From the NCBI GenBank assembly GCA_002724315.1, contig PBOJ01000049.1, positions 1 to 64,000 of the forward strand: a stretch of DNA of 64,000 nt, given 5' to 3'. The number at the start of each line of letters is the position of its first letter. Positions within the stretch are counted from its first letter, which is position 1. Source of the stretch: Planctomycetaceae bacterium (lineage in GTDB: Bacteria; Planctomycetota; Planctomycetia; Planctomycetales; Planctomycetaceae). A program made the position numbers and the translations under genes. Below the pieces are notes generated by a model. It ran no database searches, was not told where the DNA came from, and worked only from the letters and a program-made list of their open reading frames with translations. Of the stretch, positions 54,301 to 63,932 are shown one piece after another.

Positions 54301-54661
54301 GAGAACCCGGCTCGGTGCCACGTCCCAGTTGCATCGCGTTGATCAACCGGCTGTTGAGTTCAGGGAATTCGTTTTCACACAGTGCTGCGAAGAAATCATC
54401 TCGGCGCTCGTCCTCGAGGAATCTCTTGACGAACAGTCCCAGGGTCAGCAGTACACCGGATGCCAGCAGAACCAGCAGCGCGACCACGCGTCCACCGACG
54501 CCCGGGGCCAGCAGGTTGTCCGCAGCCACGGCCAGCACCAGGACCCCCAGCACGGCCGCAATGATCAGCAGCGCGGCTTCCAGCAGGTGACGCTGACGCC
54601 AGGCCCGCCGCAGTTCGTCCATCGCGTACACCAACCGCGGGTAGGTCTTGATGGTGCTCAT
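51371..54661 (-). CDS. Large DUF4175-like membrane protein with coiled coils
   Basis: 1096 aa. Three N-terminal transmembrane segments are visible (LLEAALLIIAAVLGVLVLAV, VVALLVLLASGVLLTLGLFV, LAGLGVLLVLAMYVGF). The periplasmic part has Ig-like beta sequence (~180-530; VQLTVTPPSYTMLQT, VVLKVAAKDDYGVARVRVLY), then long charged coiled coils (~540-790) and a Gly/Asn/Arg-rich, probably disordered tail before a final helical segment. The match to DUF4175 is by architecture. It may be a scaffold spanning the periplasm. It sits 21 bp after the VWA protein gene. Confidence 0.8.
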   Translation of the reverse strand: MSTIKTYPRLVYAMDELRRAWRQRHLLEAALLIIAAVLGVLVLAVAADNLLAPGVGGRVVALLVLLASGVLLTLGLFVKRFLEDERRDDFFAALCENEFPELNSRLINAMQLGRGTEPGSPQIVDAIVSDANEASIDLDLTDSLDWQPVRRAALAGLGVLLVLAMYVGFGSERFGNGLSRILMPFAEIEPFTATQIIEKTIKPADGSNRYAEGMSVKFVVGIEGVLPANAELRMRPDGDDHWTTLVMNPSKKGVRKGRREYTATLERATRTLEFFITAGDDRSRDRQVVVHRRPRVQAVQLTVTPPSYTMLQTTTAAGDTGEVAALAGSRVEVAVTASKDLRSARLVTESGQEFALTGSGSDWKTDFILKVPEARIEGGSLSRSLVAPDRYQLVLEDTLGHANDDPVWRSIAAVPDQPPTVAIPRPGTDRQVAPEATVVLKVAAKDDYGVARVRVLYRVNDDETVRVLTGFEPASGAENEPIVAEFEWKLGEHEIRGGDLVRYWAEAVDRNTVTGPGKASSKRFTIFVLTPQQEEAQVAMQLEDFSQLLEGLIRLQKENRARTTNGDAFESLLSRQSRIRKGTGQLAALMQRSTLPLKTVIGSLNELAIGPMAKAVSLFEMANETKNQARQQTLRDDSLPVQDEIIKQLMELLARLDKNQQARKDLRRIRKKDESAHKSITTALEKLMKGLERMQADQTELASKLEKLPKRKVDELSEEELDAQKEFDDMVAKWNKWKKGTIDELTKLPTGFVDDFGLRSDINSVFEEVEMVAKRPKTSSLEVALEDLGSSKATKMLENLEIWLPDSPDALKWLMEEPLDAKRMKMPEMPLPDALEDLIGELLQEAEEFEDEADDITSAWGDNLNQAGWGVSDGPISNFSAKGVTGNDLPNNNEVSGRSGDGRRGKSSGQMVGDTARGLDGRKTPARLNNERYEKGRLKEEGRQDPNGATGGGKRAGEGRKGLQGGTPPPFSKDMKRLSEKQRGLRERATQVARKLDTNSVRGRRLQGAIRLLDSIEDDLKNNKFDDAFRKQKIALRQIRDALGGVDQTTVIRLQQARDLPADLRDELLQSAGESYPKGYESLLERYYRALSESEK

Positions 54662-54682
54662 GCCGTCGTTCTCCTCGTCTCG

Positions 54683-56923
54683 CTAAACGAGCCGGTTGTT
54701 TCGTCGCAACCACCACTCCCCGGTCACGGCGACCAGGAAAAAGCAGAACAGGAAGGGGGAATTCCAGTACTCGCGGGCATCCCGGGCCCGAGTGATCGTT
54801 CGCTCGCGGCGATCCGGCTGCAGCCGTTTGCCCAGCGTGTCCGACTCGTTGATGTCGACATAGAACCCCGCACCACGTTCGGCGGTGATCTGCCGGAGCA
54901 CCTGGGGGTTGGTACGGGTGTCGGCGATTTCCATGTCGGCACCATGGACCAGCAGTTCGACATTCGAGTTGGCCACCGTCTTGCCGTCGAGGGTCGAGCG
55001 GGCCACGATCACGTGGCGACCGATCCCGTCGGGATAGACGGTGGCAACCTGGTCACCGGATCCGTCGGCGGCGGGTCGCAGCGGCACATTCCGCTCGCCC
55101 CCCCCCGAATTGGTGATGGTGGCGACCAGCCCCTGGCCCTCCGAGGCTGCCGCATCACGACTGACGACCCGCACCCGCACCGCCTCGCCGTGCCCGTAAC
55201 CGGGTCGGTCGGTGGTGACAACCAGCGGTGCCTGTTCGTCGTTCAGCCCACGGCCGGTCAGCCAGCGAACCGCCTGGCTCCAGAACCGGGCGTAGAGCAC
55301 GTCACCCTGACCCTTCAATCTCGCCACGCGGCTCCACCGCCAGGTGGTGTCGGTGGTGACAACCATCGACTTGCCCTGTCCGAAATTCTGCACCGCCACC
55401 ACGACGGCCGGCTTGCCGTCGACGGATGTGATCGGATTGGTGGCCAGCACGTCGGCTCCGGGCTTGGCCCGCTTGACCAGGCTGCACCCGGCCAACTGGG
55501 CCGCACGATCCCACAGGGCCTTGTTCTGCACGCGGTCACTCCGAACCTGGAAAATCGGATGGGCCTGGCCCACGCTGGTCAGATCCATCGTGAATGGTTC
55601 GTTGGCCTGGTCGGCCTCCTCCTGTGTGACAAACTCCACCGGCAACACGTCGGCCAGTGGCGTGCGGGCAAAACCGTTGGGACCGAACGAGCGATAGCCG
55701 CCCAGCACCAGGATCGCGTGCCCCTCTCCACCAGCCCACTCGGTCAACGCCTCGTACTCGGCCTCCCCCAGGAAATCGAACTCCATGTCGCCCAGGATCA
55801 CCAGGTCAACGGTTTCCAGCTGAGTCTTGGTCAGCAGGACCTTCGAGGCTTCGGGATTGGGACGACGGGGATTGGCCGTCCGCACAACGGTGACCAGGTT
55901 GATGTCGGGATCGTCGTCGAGCCGCTTGCGGAGGAACGTGTATTCGTAGCGAAGAAACCCCTCGAGATAGAGCACCCCGATGGCCTCGGCGTTGACCTGC
56001 AGGGCAAACTGTTCGACGTTGTTCTCCACCACACCCTCACCACCATCCGCCTTGGCCTCGACCCGGTACACGAACCGCCCGGCGACCGTCGGTTCGAAGG
56101 TCAGGACCGCCTCGACCTGGTTGGCTCCGGCCTCGAGAACCACCTGCTGTTCGGCTTCGGGCTGATCGCTGCTGAGAGTCACGGTGATCGCGACCCGCCG
56201 GTCGGTCGGGCCGGCGGCACGGACCACCGGCACGCGAACCGTGACGGAGTTGTTCACCAGGACCTGTTCGGGAGCCTGCGGCTTGCGCAGAGCCAGGTCG
56301 AACTCCGCTGAAGACGGATCGGAGGGAAAACCGATCGCGTGGATCGGCGTGTCGCTGTCAGCCAGTTGCAGGACGCTGTCGCGTCCCGAGTTGTCCATGC
56401 CGTCGGTAACCAGCACCATCCCGATCAACTCGCGACTCCGCAAACGGCTCTCGACTTTTCCGACCGCTCGGACGAGATCGGTCACTTGGCCGGTGGGCTC
56501 GGCAGCCGGCTCGCCGTCGATCGGCTTGCCGTCCATCCCGAACAGCTCGACCCGCACCTCCGCTCCTTCGCCCTCTTCCACCTGCCGCGTCAACCGTTCA
56601 ACCGCTTCGCGGGCCCACTCGTAACGGGACTTGCCTCCGCTGTGAGCCAACGACATCGATCGCGAATCGTCCAGGACAACGGCCAACCGGCCCGGGTCCA
56701 CCACGCTGCTGTCCTCGGTCCAGACGGGCCGGGCCAATGCCAGGAGCAGCGCCAGGATGCCAACCCCTCGCAACCCCAGCAACACCCACGTCAACCGGTG
56801 CTCGGTCCGAAGGAAAATGCTGTGGTACACGGCGAACAACAACGCCGCACCCGCGACAATGCCCAGCAGCCACGGCCAGACCGAGCCGACATTTTCGAGT
56901 TGGAAGTGGTCGAGTTGGGACAT
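54683..56923 (-). CDS. Membrane protein with VWA domain and glutamine-amidotransferase-like region
   Basis: 746 aa. Two N-terminal transmembrane helices (WLLGIVAGAALLFAVYHSIF, GLRGVGILALLLALARPVW) precede a VWA domain whose MIDAS reads DDSRS (Asp85, Ser87, Ser89). Ig-like beta sequence follows, then a class I amidotransferase-like fold (DLVILGDMEFDFLGE, AILVLGGYRSFG), here without a clear catalytic Cys. A C-terminal membrane helix (FLFCFFLVAVTGEWWL) closes it. This layout is typical of the BatA/VWA clusters near MoxR. It probably binds metal-dependent ligands at the envelope. There is a 59-bp gap after the BatA gene. Confidence 0.85.
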   Translation of the reverse strand: MSQLDHFQLENVGSVWPWLLGIVAGAALLFAVYHSIFLRTEHRLTWVLLGLRGVGILALLLALARPVWTEDSSVVDPGRLAVVLDDSRSMSLAHSGGKSRYEWAREAVERLTRQVEEGEGAEVRVELFGMDGKPIDGEPAAEPTGQVTDLVRAVGKVESRLRSRELIGMVLVTDGMDNSGRDSVLQLADSDTPIHAIGFPSDPSSAEFDLALRKPQAPEQVLVNNSVTVRVPVVRAAGPTDRRVAITVTLSSDQPEAEQQVVLEAGANQVEAVLTFEPTVAGRFVYRVEAKADGGEGVVENNVEQFALQVNAEAIGVLYLEGFLRYEYTFLRKRLDDDPDINLVTVVRTANPRRPNPEASKVLLTKTQLETVDLVILGDMEFDFLGEAEYEALTEWAGGEGHAILVLGGYRSFGPNGFARTPLADVLPVEFVTQEEADQANEPFTMDLTSVGQAHPIFQVRSDRVQNKALWDRAAQLAGCSLVKRAKPGADVLATNPITSVDGKPAVVVAVQNFGQGKSMVVTTDTTWRWSRVARLKGQGDVLYARFWSQAVRWLTGRGLNDEQAPLVVTTDRPGYGHGEAVRVRVVSRDAAASEGQGLVATITNSGGGERNVPLRPAADGSGDQVATVYPDGIGRHVIVARSTLDGKTVANSNVELLVHGADMEIADTRTNPQVLRQITAERGAGFYVDINESDTLGKRLQPDRRERTITRARDAREYWNSPFLFCFFLVAVTGEWWLRRNNRLV

Positions 56924-56982
56924 GTGGTGATTGTCGATGAGAAACAGCGGCGGTTGACGGACAATCCGTCAGTGACGGGGGG

Positions 56983-59433
56983 TCACTGGGAAACGGGGAC
57001 AGACGACTCGTCGGGTTCGGGTGCGGATTCCTGTGAAGAGTTCACCGAATCGATGTCACCGCCGAGCTCAATTCGGCCGGTGGGAACAGCGATCGTCTTC
57101 GGATCGGTACGGGGCTTGAGATAGTGTCGGGAGGTGATCCAGTTGGCGAGGGCGGGTTCGAGCACGGCGATCAGCAGCACGACCCACATCAGGATTTCCC
57201 ACAACTCGCTCCGCGAACGCCCAACCCCGGCCTGGGAACCCAGGGTCGCGGCGTCGTCGACCACAACCAGGCGTTTCGGGCCCACCCAGGGGAGCGAATC
57301 ACCGAATGATGCGGAGACGTCGTCGGTGAGTTCGATCGCCGTCAGGTCACTCTCCCCCGCCTCCAGGTTCACGGCGAACGAACGGCTGCTGCCGTCGGTA
57401 CCACTTTCGTCAAACCGGTAGACTCCCGGCTGGTCAGTTTCACTGAAGGCGACCTGCCGCAGCGTGGGATCGGCCATCGACTCGAAAACCCCGATCGTGC
57501 GGTCAGGCTTCACCACCCGCAACCTCTGCGATGGACTGCCCACCGGCACCGCCTGTCGAATCGCCTGTCCGGTGCGGAAGAAGTTCCCCGCTGCAGTGAC
57601 TGCGGTGGCCGTGTCCTTTCCGGAGTTCTCGGCCGAAGTCTCGGCACTCTGGCCTCCGGCCGATTGCGCAAGATACCCAACCAGCCGGTAAACGAACGGC
57701 AAAAAGGCCGGGCGGACAGGAAAGTTGGACCAGTCGCGATCACAGCTCGAGGCGAACAGGGCCACTCGTCCCTGGCCGTAGAGATGTTCGCAAAGCAGGG
57801 GTTCTCCGCCACCGGTGGCCATCACGACACGACTGTTGGGCGTGGGATCAAGTGCCCAGTAGGCACTGAAGCCCACGGCTCCCAGGCGACCGGTCTCACC
57901 ACTGCCGAATCCCGACAGCGCCGGGTGATCTTCGGCGAAGTCGCCCACGCCGGCCACAGGCGGCTGGTCGTCGCCGGCCGACGGATTGCCCTTGGGTCCG
58001 CTGCCGGCCAGGCGTGCCGGAAGCAGCGAGCCACGGCTGCGGGACGGATCGGCCAGTTGATTGTTGTAGAACGCCGGAACGGCCTGGTCCCCCAGGAACA
58101 CCAGCAGGCTGCCCCCCCGATCAACGAACCGCTCGAGTTTTCCGACGGCCGCCTCCGGCAACGTTTCAACGTTGGCCAGGATCACCAGCCGGACGTCATC
58201 CAGGGAAGCTCCCTGGAAGGCATTGGCCCGAACGCTGGTCACCTTGATCGGATTGGTATCGGCCCCACCGGCCGCCAGGGCCGCCTGCAGGAAGAAGAGT
58301 TCATCATTGCGGCGAATCGAAGAGGGGGCACCGTTGACGGCGATGACGTTGACCGCATCGAGTACTTCGAAGCAGAAGTACCTGCGATTGTCAGCTGTCA
58401 AACGTTCATCCTCGACGGCAACGTATCCCGACTGCCAGCCACCGGAATGAAAAATGTGGTGCAGGGTGAAGACGCTCCAGCGTCCCGGTTCGAGCGGATC
58501 TTTGACGACCTGCTCGGCAACCTTGCGATACCCCTCTTCGTCGGCGTCGTCGGCATCAGCATCGGCACGCACGTGCAAGCTGATGGTGCAGGACCGCGGT
58601 GAAGCCCCGTCGTTGCGGATGTGGGGCCGAATCGAAAACGGGATGCCGGCCATCGGCCTCGAGGCCCCGTACTGGACGGCGGTGATCCCCAGGTTGCTGA
58701 CCGGCTCGGTCGGTTGCACCGGGACGAAGACGACCCGGGAATCGAAGGAGCCCTCAGTCTCACCGGCAAGCGCCGGTGCGGCCAGGCCACGTTGCTGGAG
58801 ATCGCTGAACACGTACACCTCGTGGCTGGACTCCTCGCGATCGGCCAGCATCCGCTCGGCCAGTAACACGCCTCCGGGAATGTCAGTTCCAAGCGCCTCC
58901 GGTCGCCCCTGGGCACTGTTGGACAACTCGGCCAGGCCCAGCAATTCGTTCTCGATCCCGACCAGGTCGGTGGTCGGCTCGGGGTAAACCGCCAGTGGCC
59001 CGTCCGCCCGTCGGCCGGCCAGCACCACCGAGGCAGAATCGGAGGGCTTGAGCCCCTTGATGATCTCGACCGCCTCGCGGGCCGCACGTGACAGCAGTGT
59101 GCCGCCGTCGGAATCGCGGTAATGCATGCTCGCCGAATCGTCGAGCACGATCACAACACTGCGACTGAGAGTCGGATCGCCGGTGGCGACCGATCCCTGC
59201 AGGAACGGTTCGGCAAACGTCATCGCCAGCAAAGCACACAACGCCATCCGCGCCGCCAACAGCAGCAGTTCCTTGAGACGGCTCATCCGGTAGCTGCGGA
59301 GGAACTGGTCGGTGAGGAACCGCGTGGTTGAGAACCGCAAGGTGCGGGTCTTCCGCGAACGGCTCAGGTGGATCAGCAGCGGAATCGCTGCCGAAAGCAG
59401 GCCGACCAGGTAGATGGGTGTCTGGAAGAACAT
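56983..59433 (-). CDS. BatA/VWA-domain membrane protein
   Basis: 816 aa from the ATG at 59433; a TTG at 59442 adds three residues. The N-terminus FFQTPIYLVGLLSAAIPLLI and KTRTLRFSTTRFL are BatA signatures, followed by a second helix (LLLLAARMALCALLAMTFAE). The VWA MIDAS is DDSAS (Asp98, Ser100, Ser102). The middle carries Ig-like and amidotransferase-like sequence (VRLVILANVETLPEAAVGK, LLVFLGDQAVPAFY). A C-terminal transmembrane helix (LWEILMWVVLLIAVLEPALA) is present. BatA-type proteins work with MoxR ATPases and DUF58 proteins, both encoded just upstream. Confidence 0.9.
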   Translation of the reverse strand: MFFQTPIYLVGLLSAAIPLLIHLSRSRKTRTLRFSTTRFLTDQFLRSYRMSRLKELLLLAARMALCALLAMTFAEPFLQGSVATGDPTLSRSVVIVLDDSASMHYRDSDGGTLLSRAAREAVEIIKGLKPSDSASVVLAGRRADGPLAVYPEPTTDLVGIENELLGLAELSNSAQGRPEALGTDIPGGVLLAERMLADREESSHEVYVFSDLQQRGLAAPALAGETEGSFDSRVVFVPVQPTEPVSNLGITAVQYGASRPMAGIPFSIRPHIRNDGASPRSCTISLHVRADADADDADEEGYRKVAEQVVKDPLEPGRWSVFTLHHIFHSGGWQSGYVAVEDERLTADNRRYFCFEVLDAVNVIAVNGAPSSIRRNDELFFLQAALAAGGADTNPIKVTSVRANAFQGASLDDVRLVILANVETLPEAAVGKLERFVDRGGSLLVFLGDQAVPAFYNNQLADPSRSRGSLLPARLAGSGPKGNPSAGDDQPPVAGVGDFAEDHPALSGFGSGETGRLGAVGFSAYWALDPTPNSRVVMATGGGEPLLCEHLYGQGRVALFASSCDRDWSNFPVRPAFLPFVYRLVGYLAQSAGGQSAETSAENSGKDTATAVTAAGNFFRTGQAIRQAVPVGSPSQRLRVVKPDRTIGVFESMADPTLRQVAFSETDQPGVYRFDESGTDGSSRSFAVNLEAGESDLTAIELTDDVSASFGDSLPWVGPKRLVVVDDAATLGSQAGVGRSRSELWEILMWVVLLIAVLEPALANWITSRHYLKPRTDPKTIAVPTGRIELGGDIDSVNSSQESAPEPDESSVPVSQ

Positions 59434-59442
59434 GAGCGACAA

Positions 59443-60351
59443 TCAGAGCATCTGGTGACGTCGGGCGAGGTAGGCGCCCAGGAACTGGCCGAATGGCGTA
59501 CCGGTTTCGGCAACCGAGTAGTCGATGCGGGAACTCAGGCAGCCTTCACGAATCGTGTCAAGAAAGCGTTCGAGTTCCTCGAGGTAGCTGGCGCGGAAAG
59601 CTCGCGGATCGCTGGTGATCTGGCGGCCGGTCTCCATGTCCTCAATCCTGCTGACGTCGTCGAAGGGGAACGACAATTCGTCGGGATCGAGCGTCTGGAA
59701 GACGATCACGTCGTGCTTGCGATGCCGGAAATGCTTCAGCCCGCTGACGACCGCGTCGGGATCATCGAAGAGATCCGAGATAATGATCACCACGCTACGA
59801 CGCTTGATCCTCTCGGCCAACTGGTGGAACGAACCCGCCAGGCTGGTCTCGCCGCCCGGCTCGATTGCCTCGAGATGGTCCATCAACACCCTCAGATGCC
59901 CGGCCCCCTGCCGGGGGGGCACCATGTCACGGACCTCGTCGTCAAGAGTGATCAGACCGACGGCGTCGTGCTGGAAGGCGATCAGGTAAGCGAGGCTTGC
60001 GGCAAGAAAGTTGGCGTACTCGAGCTTGTTGATCCCGCCGACCTGGCCGTAGGACATCGAGTTCGATTTGTCGAGCACGATGTAGCACCGCAGGCTGGTC
60101 TCTTCCTCGTACTGCTTGACGTAGAGCTTGTCGCGACGCCCGAAGACCTTCCAGTCGATGTGACGCGGATCCACTCCCGGGGTGTACTCGCGGTGCTCGG
60201 CAAACTCCACACTGAACCCACGATGCGGGCTCTTGTGCATCCCGGCAAAGAAACCCTCGACCTCCAGCCGGGCGGCCAGCGAGAGATTTTTCAGTCGGCC
60301 CAAGGCCTCGGGATCGAGGTACTTGAGTTGAGTCGGGTTGCCGCTGGCCAT
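59443..60351 (-). CDS. DUF58 protein
   Basis: 302 aa from the ATG at 60351, one base after the MoxR stop. The family signature is clear: EHREYTPGVDPRHIDWKVFG, RRDKLYVKQYEEE, then a VWA-like core CYIVLDKSNSMSYGQ. It lacks N-terminal helices, so unlike many DUF58 proteins it is probably soluble and cytoplasmic. In related operons it partners the MoxR AAA+ ATPase. It is followed after 9 bp by batA. Confidence 0.93.
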   Translation of the reverse strand: MASGNPTQLKYLDPEALGRLKNLSLAARLEVEGFFAGMHKSPHRGFSVEFAEHREYTPGVDPRHIDWKVFGRRDKLYVKQYEEETSLRCYIVLDKSNSMSYGQVGGINKLEYANFLAASLAYLIAFQHDAVGLITLDDEVRDMVPPRQGAGHLRVLMDHLEAIEPGGETSLAGSFHQLAERIKRRSVVIIISDLFDDPDAVVSGLKHFRHRKHDVIVFQTLDPDELSFPFDDVSRIEDMETGRQITSDPRAFRASYLEELERFLDTIREGCLSSRIDYSVAETGTPFGQFLGAYLARRHQML

Positions 60352-60352
60352 C

Positions 60353-61408
<1,056 letters not shown>

Positions 61409-61553
61409 CTGGGTCTCCTTGCGTGTCGTCCATCGAGGACGCCCGACCACAGCCGGGGTCCAGGAATCGGGTCGTTCGTCAGGCACCCGTCCCTGGGCAG
61501 GAGACCGCCGACCGTCCGTGGGCGGCGGAATCAGAAACTTGGTTTTGGTCTTG

Positions 61554-63083
61554 TCAGTTCTGCAGTGCGTAGGCCACCACGTTGACAGCCAGCCGCCGGC
61601 AACTCTCGGCGTCGTAACCGTTGCCGTAGGGATCACTGACCTGCTTGAGGTGCGTGATCATGTCGTGAGGCGAGTAGACCAGCACGAGTCGCTTGCCGAG
61701 TGTAACGCCCCAGAGTTCCAGGGGCCGTTGGCCTCCCGACTGGCGATCGCGGACGCCGGCCACCTTGTAGAAGGAACGCAACAGCGGATGATCGCCGGAG
61801 ATCTTTTCGAGTTTCTGCTGTGGGAACAGCGTGCCGGCCAGCGAACGCACGTGTTGGTCAAAGGCACTGCGACCACAGCAGTTGTTGATGAACAAGAATC
61901 CCCCGGCCTGCAGGTGAGACCGCAGCGATACGGTCTCGGAATTGCCCAGGCGAGGATTCCGGTGACCCGTCATGTAGACGAACGGATAGTTGACCAGCCG
62001 TTCGGGAGTCGCCTCGACACCCTTCAGATCAAAATGAACCGCCAGGCTCGAATCGACCGCCAGGTGACGCAGCCACTGCTGGGTGCTGTTGGGGTCCGGG
62101 TTCCAGTCGCCGTCGTGCTTGAGCTGGGCCATCTGGAACCGCTGGCGAGACCGACGGATCGGGGCCTGCAGTTCCCGGGTCACCGCCTGCACCTCGCCCA
62201 GCTGCCGCAGACCGGCGACGTAACTGATGATGTTGATTCCCAGTCGGATCGCATCGCCGGGCAGCAGACGTGACCCGTGGGGGTGCACGTGCTCATCCCA
62301 GCCGCAACTCATGTCCCACGGGGTCAGGATCACCGCGGTGCGGCATCCGATGTTCATTCCCAGCAACTGTGGCGGCCCCTGGAAATCGTGCTGCACACCC
62401 TCTTCGAATTTCCGGTAATGCACATTGGTGTACTTGTGGTAGGCACGGAAGATCGGATGGTCCAGCTCGAGATTGTCAAAGGCCCGGTCCGGGAACATCC
62501 GGCTCACTTCGCCCATGAACGACCGCCGGAACTCCTCGCGTCCACAGCAGGCATCGCCCAGCAGTGTTCCGCCGTCAAGAATGTAGCGTCGCAGCGCTGC
62601 CCGCTCTTCGGGATTGAACCCGAACATCTCGTGGCCACTGATATAGAGGATCGGGATCTTGGTCTTCTTGTCCGCCTTGTGGTTGGCCACCACTTCCTGG
62701 ATCGACAGATGGCGCCAGCCATACCACAGCCCCAGTTCGTAGCGGCAGTGCCGCATCAGGTTGTCGACATCACCGGGATCGGTGTTCCAGTCCTGCGTCG
62801 TACCGTATTCGAGTTTGGCCATCATCAGCGGTGGTGCCGGCTCGGCCTTCGGCTCGCTGCGACGCAGGGGCGTCACGGGCAGCGGCAAAGGCGGGAAGCC
62901 CTCGGCAGAGGTCTGCCGCTGGGGGTTCTTGCGAGGCGGCGGACCGCAGGTGCCCAAGCGTCGGGTCTTCTTCTGCTGCTGGGCCATGGCAAAAGTCGCC
63001 AGACCGACGGCCACCGACAACACGATCGCCATCCTGAGAACGCGACCGCCGGTTCCCGTTTCAAGACTCGTCAACTTCTTCAT
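61554..63083 (-). CDS. Secreted protein with two DUF4159 domains
   Basis: 509 aa with a signal peptide (MAIVLSVAVGLATFAMAQ) and a short Pro-rich spacer. Two DUF4159-like halves follow. The first (~85-290) has YGTTQDWNTDPGDVDNL, ILYISGHEMFGFN and DACCGREEFRRSF; the second (~310-509) has LKHDGDWNPDPNSTQQW, FVYMTGHRNPRLG and NNCCGRSAFDQH. Both keep a CCGR box, so this is an internal duplication. The fold is expected to be amidotransferase-like, but the function is unknown. It is part of the MoxR/VWA cluster, between the small secreted protein and MoxR. Confidence 0.88.
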   Translation of the reverse strand: MKKLTSLETGTGGRVLRMAIVLSVAVGLATFAMAQQQKKTRRLGTCGPPPRKNPQRQTSAEGFPPLPLPVTPLRRSEPKAEPAPPLMMAKLEYGTTQDWNTDPGDVDNLMRHCRYELGLWYGWRHLSIQEVVANHKADKKTKIPILYISGHEMFGFNPEERAALRRYILDGGTLLGDACCGREEFRRSFMGEVSRMFPDRAFDNLELDHPIFRAYHKYTNVHYRKFEEGVQHDFQGPPQLLGMNIGCRTAVILTPWDMSCGWDEHVHPHGSRLLPGDAIRLGINIISYVAGLRQLGEVQAVTRELQAPIRRSRQRFQMAQLKHDGDWNPDPNSTQQWLRHLAVDSSLAVHFDLKGVEATPERLVNYPFVYMTGHRNPRLGNSETVSLRSHLQAGGFLFINNCCGRSAFDQHVRSLAGTLFPQQKLEKISGDHPLLRSFYKVAGVRDRQSGGQRPLELWGVTLGKRLVLVYSPHDMITHLKQVSDPYGNGYDAESCRRLAVNVVAYALQN

Positions 63084-63142
63084 GGCCTCGTCCTCTTCTC
63101 AAGGATCCTGGTCCACCGACCGACGACATCTCTCCAGAACAC

Positions 63143-63928
63143 TCAGGGAGTCTTCGCTCCCCGGACTTCTTTGCTCTTATCCTTGTCCACAACAGAGCCC
63201 GCCCCACGCAGTCGCACGCCGGGCTTGGCCGACGGTGCCGCGATCCGACCCAGCTCAACCCGAGGGGTCTTCGACGTTACCGAAATCCCACCCAGCGAAC
63301 CGTCAAACGTCACAGCTTTCTGGACATATCGACTCTTCTGCATGCGTTGGCGGTAGAGTACCGTAAAAAGCTCATCTGTGCGCTTCAACCACGTCTCCTC
63401 GGGACGTTCGAAGTGCCAGAGTTCGGCTCGCCAGATCAGTTCCCCAGGCTTTGAGCCGAAAAACGGTCGGGTTCTGAGCTTGGTGATCAGGATGGCGGCG
63501 TGCTGAATGTTGCCCTGGATGGTCAGGATCTGCACTTCGTCTTCGAACTTGTTGAGCCGCCGGACCTTGGTGTTGATCACCTTGATGTCATCGGCCGACA
63601 ACGGTTGCTCCTCGACGTAGTCGGATCGCGGCACCTTGAGGTTGATGCCCTCGAGCCGACACCGTGCTCCAAAATCGACCTGGAGGTCATAGACCCTGTC
63701 GGCTGTGAGCCCGGCGACGGCAAACCGGCCGGTCGTGGCATCAACGATCTTGCCGACGAATTTCTTACGAGTCTTCCGTTCGATCGCGGCAACACCGGTC
63801 AGTCCCTTCGCGGGACTGATCAGGCCGGTGATCCGCGGAGTGACCTGGGCGGCGGCCGGGCCGGGCCAACCCAGCACGACGGCCAGCAACAGTGGCAGTC
63901 CGCAACAGACAGCACTCTTGTGGATCAT
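63143..63928 (-). CDS. Hypothetical secreted protein
   Basis: 261 aa with a signal peptide (CGLPLLLAVVLGWPGPAAAQ). The N-terminal half resembles a carboxypeptidase-regulatory-like beta sandwich (GVAAIERKTRKKFVGKIVD, GRFAVAGLTADRVYDLQVDF). The second half is alpha/beta with no family I recognise (ILTIQGNIQHAAILITKLR). It starts four bases after the stop of the edge gene and lies 59 bp before the DUF4159 gene, so it is very likely in the same operon. Confidence 0.72.
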   Translation of the reverse strand: MIHKSAVCCGLPLLLAVVLGWPGPAAAQVTPRITGLISPAKGLTGVAAIERKTRKKFVGKIVDATTGRFAVAGLTADRVYDLQVDFGARCRLEGINLKVPRSDYVEEQPLSADDIKVINTKVRRLNKFEDEVQILTIQGNIQHAAILITKLRTRPFFGSKPGELIWRAELWHFERPEETWLKRTDELFTVLYRQRMQKSRYVQKAVTFDGSLGGISVTSKTPRVELGRIAAPSAKPGVRLRGAGSVVDKDKSKEVRGAKTP

Positions 63929-63932
63929 TGGA

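Noticed and set aside
53762-56311. 849-codon open frame on the plus strand opposite the DUF4175-like and VWA genes
   Set aside because: It spans the junction of two well-supported minus-strand genes and reads as His/Gln/Arg/Pro-rich with no domain. GC-rich third positions create such antisense frames.
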